Notes under the pieces: model-generated | What the model saw: only the letters and a program-made list of their open reading frames with translations | Database searches by the model: none | What the model was told of the DNA's origin: nothing | Program-made: the position numbers and the translations under genes | Source of the DNA: Bacteroidota bacterium | Lineage (GTDB): Bacteria > Bacteroidota > Bacteroidia > Chitinophagales > Chitinophagaceae | NCBI GenBank assembly: GCA_018267925.1 | Contig: JAFDXO010000196.1 | Location: 62,001 to 126,000, forward strand | Reading direction: 5' to 3' | Length of the DNA stretch: 64,000 nt | In this document: positions 61,558-64,000 of the stretch, piece after piece | Layout of the letters: the number at the start of each line of letters is the position of its first letter | Numbering within the stretch: position 1 is the first letter of the stretch

Positions 61558-63462
61558 ATGTCTGTGCTTCATCAATTACTAAAAAAGTATTGGGGTTATG
61601 AAAATTTTCGCCCCTTTCAACAAGAAATTATTGAAGCTATTGTCAGTGGAAATGATGTGCTGGGCTTACTTCCAACGGGCGGCGGAAAATCACTTTGTTA
61701 TCAACTTCCGGCTTTGGCTTTAGACGGTTGTTGCTTGGTCATATCTCCACTGATAGCCTTAATGCAAGATCAAATTCAACGACTAAATGCTTTGCAAATT
61801 TCTGCTGTACATATCCACTCCGGCATGACCACAGAAGCAGTGTCACATGTTTTAGATCAAGTGGCTGATGGTGCATTCAAGCTAATATATGTTTCACCCG
61901 AAAGGTTGCAGACACGCACATTTTTATCCGAGTTAGAAGGCTTAAAAATTAGCTTTATTGCAGTGGATGAAGCTCATTGTATTTCTCAGTGGGGCTATGA
62001 TTTTCGTCCGGATTATTTGAAAATTGCTTCTCTTAGAAATATTCATCCACATATTCCCATTTTAGCCCTTACAGCAACAGCAACATTAGAAGTACAACTT
62101 GATATTCAACAGCATTTACGCTTAAATCGAGCAAGGGTTTACAAGCAAAGCTTTAAGCGGGAAAACATCTTTTATGCGACTTTCTATTGCGAAAGTAAAC
62201 CTTCAGAAGTTGTGCGACTTTTGAAAAAAAATATAGGATGCAGTATTGTCTATTGCCGTAGCAGAAAGCAAACGGAAGTGATTGCAAAGCATCTACAAGA
62301 CTTTGAAATATCGGCGGCATGTTACCATGCCGGAATGAGTAAAGAACGAAGAGAAGACATTCAGAGCAAGTGGATGAATAATTTAGTGGATACCGTAGTC
62401 GCTACCATTGCGTTTGGCATGGGCATTGACAAAGCCGATGTCAGGACAGTTATTCATTATGATGCACCCGAATCTATTGAAGCATATTATCAAGAAGCAG
62501 GGCGAGCCGGCAGAGATCATAAACCTTCAAAAGCATTTGTACTATATAATTCCACAGACCTAAAACGATTGAAAGATAGTGGGCTAGAACGTTTCCCGTC
62601 CGAAAATTTTCTAAGGTTAGTTTATCAAAGTATTTGTGAGCATTTTCAAATCCCGACTGGTTCAAATCCTAATAAATATTTCGACTTTGATTTAACGACC
62701 TTTTGTACCCATTTTAAACTTCCGGCAGTTGCTACACATAATGCGCTTCGGCTTTTAGAACAAGAAGAACTATGGACAATTTCTGATGCTGTTTTTCATC
62801 CTGCCACTATCTATTTCACTGTTGATAGAGAGGTGCTTTTTGATTTGGAAAAAACACACCATCATTTGCACTGGGTTGCTATTCATTTACTCCGATTGTA
62901 TGGATCCTTGTTCTACTACCCTACCCCCATTCGTCTTTCTGTTATTGCACAACATCTAAAGCTGAAAATTTCAGATTTAGAACGTTGTCTTTTTCAGTTG
63001 CATCAAATGCAAATTTTAGAGTACATCCAACCGAAAGACTGCGCACAAATTCACTTTCATCATACTCGAGCAGACAGCCAATACTTGATTATTAACCTGA
63101 ATCGAATCAGCACACTAAGAAAGAAACACAATGAACGGGTTTGGGCTATGGTGCGCCTATTGGAAGAATCTGAAAATTGTAGAGAAAAAGTGGTACTTCA
63201 ATATTTCGGAGAAGCCGTTCAAGCTGATTGCCTACACTGTGATAATTGCCAAAAAAAACACGCTATCATACCTACCGTTACAGAAGCAGAAAATCAAATG
63301 AGGCAACTATTAGCAACCCCCCAAACGATATTTACCCTAACAGAAGACGTGACATCAGATGTAGCCGAACAAAGAATGCAAATTATACGGACATGGTTAG
63401 ATAAAGGAATTGTCATAAAAAATGTTAAAGGTTTTATCGAACTGGCATATCGTCCAACATAA
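61558..63462 (+). CDS. recQ: ATP-dependent DNA helicase RecQ
   Basis: The 634-residue SF2 helicase has motif I 'LLPTGGGKSLCYQLPAL', motif II 'VDEAHCISQWGYDFRPDY', motif VI 'YYQEAGRAGRD', and the zinc site 'CREKVVLQYF' to 'CLHCDNC' near residue 540. A C-terminal winged-helix-like region follows; no HRDC domain is visible. It unwinds recombination and replication intermediates 3' to 5'. The length is that of the Bacteroidota short form. Confidence 0.95.
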   Translation: MSVLHQLLKKYWGYENFRPFQQEIIEAIVSGNDVLGLLPTGGGKSLCYQLPALALDGCCLVISPLIALMQDQIQRLNALQISAVHIHSGMTTEAVSHVLDQVADGAFKLIYVSPERLQTRTFLSELEGLKISFIAVDEAHCISQWGYDFRPDYLKIASLRNIHPHIPILALTATATLEVQLDIQQHLRLNRARVYKQSFKRENIFYATFYCESKPSEVVRLLKKNIGCSIVYCRSRKQTEVIAKHLQDFEISAACYHAGMSKERREDIQSKWMNNLVDTVVATIAFGMGIDKADVRTVIHYDAPESIEAYYQEAGRAGRDHKPSKAFVLYNSTDLKRLKDSGLERFPSENFLRLVYQSICEHFQIPTGSNPNKYFDFDLTTFCTHFKLPAVATHNALRLLEQEELWTISDAVFHPATIYFTVDREVLFDLEKTHHHLHWVAIHLLRLYGSLFYYPTPIRLSVIAQHLKLKISDLERCLFQLHQMQILEYIQPKDCAQIHFHHTRADSQYLIINLNRISTLRKKHNERVWAMVRLLEESENCREKVVLQYFGEAVQADCLHCDNCQKKHAIIPTVTEAENQMRQLLATPQTIFTLTEDVTSDVAEQRMQIIRTWLDKGIVIKNVKGFIELAYRPT

Positions 63463-63523
63463 TTTTTCTTAGTTCTGTCTTTTGTTCAATTCCTTACTAA
63501 ATTGCCCAACTGAAAAATACGCA

Positions 63524-64000
63524 ATGATCAAAATTAAGCGAACGTATTTACCGATAACACTTCTTCTTTTCTTCTCGCTGATTGGATTTCGCAATAGTTT
63601 GATGGCTCGCAACGGCTATCGAATTCAGCTCAAACTCACAGACCGTAAGGATTCAATGGTTTATCTTGCTCATTATTACGGAAAGGGGTTTCCAACAGTT
63701 TACAAGTTTGATTCTGCCAAACTTGACAAAAAAGGAAACGCCGTATTTGATAAAAAGGAAAAAATAGTAGGCGGAATCTACATGATCTTACCGGCTGACA
63801 GAAACAGCTATTTTGAATTTCTACTCAATGATGGTGATGACATTTCCATTACCGCTACTATGGATCATTTGTTGGGAAATGTTCATTATAAAAACTCTCC
63901 GGACAACGATGACTTTTTAGCCTACCAAAGTTTTCTCACCAAGCTTTCCGACAAAGAAAAAATATTTAAGGAGCAATTAGAAAAAGCAAAAACAAAATCT
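63524..64000 (+). CDS. DUF4369-type secreted protein, probably thioredoxin family, 3' partial
   Basis: The frame opens at an ATG 61 bases after recQ and runs off the window after 159 codons. A signal-like hydrophobic segment ('LPITLLLFFSLIGF') is followed by 'GYRIQLKLTDRKDSMVYLAH', 'KFDSAKLDKKGNAVF' and 'FEFLLNDGDDISIT', the pattern of the DUF4369 beta domain found at the N-terminus of TlpA/AhpC-type thioredoxin proteins of Bacteroidota. The start of a helical DUF5106-like part follows. The thioredoxin domain itself would lie beyond the edge. Confidence 0.6.
   Translation, partial: MIKIKRTYLPITLLLFFSLIGFRNSLMARNGYRIQLKLTDRKDSMVYLAHYYGKGFPTVYKFDSAKLDKKGNAVFDKKEKIVGGIYMILPADRNSYFEFLLNDGDDISITATMDHLLGNVHYKNSPDNDDFLAYQSFLTKLSDKEKIFKEQLEKAKTKS

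Noticed and set aside
1..64000. tRNA genes, rRNA genes, insertion sequences or prophage
   Set aside because: I looked at the intergenic gaps and saw no cloverleaf-like sequence with CCA-proximal consensus, no transposase and no phage structural gene.

Overview
The window is a contiguous piece of chromosome from a Bacteroidota bacterium, most likely of the Chitinophagales/Saprospirales type. Evidence: AT-rich sequence; repeated promoter elements of the Bacteroidota form TAnnTTTG instead of a sigma-70 TATAAT box; three secreted proteins with the C-terminal sorting domain of the type IX secretion system (T9SS); a short primary sigma factor without region 1.1; a C-terminally extended ribosomal protein L17; and Bacteroidota-restricted families (HYC_CC_PP, DUF6427-like, DUF6438-like). 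I see no insertion sequence, prophage, CRISPR array, rRNA or tRNA. This is mostly housekeeping and envelope chromosome with a few accessory cassettes.

Layout. 1-871: the end of a TDT-family transporter. 1017-3340: an SOS mutagenesis cassette, umuD-umuC-SRAP (yedK/HMCES). 3366-4301: a cytochrome c'-like lipoprotein, then a convergent FlK-like hotdog thioesterase. 4437-7298: a probable metal (copper-type) cassette of an HYC_CC_PP protein, a periplasmic heavy-metal-binding domain and a TonB-dependent receptor, closed by a terminator. 7423-10267 (minus): a coiled-coil protein whose ends look TraN/DUF4138-like, overlapping a lytic transglycosylase. 10503-11630: a T9SS GEVED/PKD protein. 11869-16117 (minus): a tightly coupled acyl-chain cluster (ACP, lysophospholipid-type acyltransferase, dehydratase, secreted unknown, small unknown, thioesterase, ketosynthase), resembling part of a flexirubin/aryl-polyene locus without the aromatic-starter genes. 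16712-17569: rpoD. 17807-19936: glutaryl-CoA-type dehydrogenase, SRP RNA and transaldolase. 20054-22832 (minus): alpha/beta hydrolase, then rpoA-rplQ with a structured leader and detached from rpsM-rpsK-rpsD.

23100-29014: a PNGase F-like T9SS protein divergent from der-rimO, then convergent dprA. 29065-31101: DUF6438-like lipoprotein, ferredoxin and a LuxC-type acyl-CoA reductase. 31110-38567 (minus): a long run of secreted beta-rich protein, DUF6427-like membrane protein, purQ, a lone DsbD-alpha domain, full dsbD and a COG2509 flavoprotein. 38776-43177: pruA and a six-repeat FN3 T9SS protein. 43500-49581 (plus): a YiiX-like cysteine hydrolase, icd, deoC, a SPOR protein, an M20 amidohydrolase and a methylcrotonyl-CoA-carboxylase-type carboxyltransferase. 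49697-52951: marC, pepT, a DUF1573 protein and dapB. 52956-57450 (minus): a cytochrome oxidase accessory operon (ctaB, two subunit III genes, subunit IV, SCO, DUF420, small CxxC protein) without subunits I and II. 57688-64000: small unknowns, hydroxyacyl-CoA dehydrogenase, a candidate small RNA, ilvE, a conserved unknown, recQ and the start of a DUF4369-type protein.

I do not see a clear defence or mobile system. The best candidates for something undescribed are the rpoA leader RNA, the small transcript before ilvE, the coupled acyl-chain cluster with two unknown members, the TraN-like/transglycosylase pair outside any conjugative element, and the repeat-rich operator in front of the oxidase operon. 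All function calls were made by reading the sequence; no database search was run.
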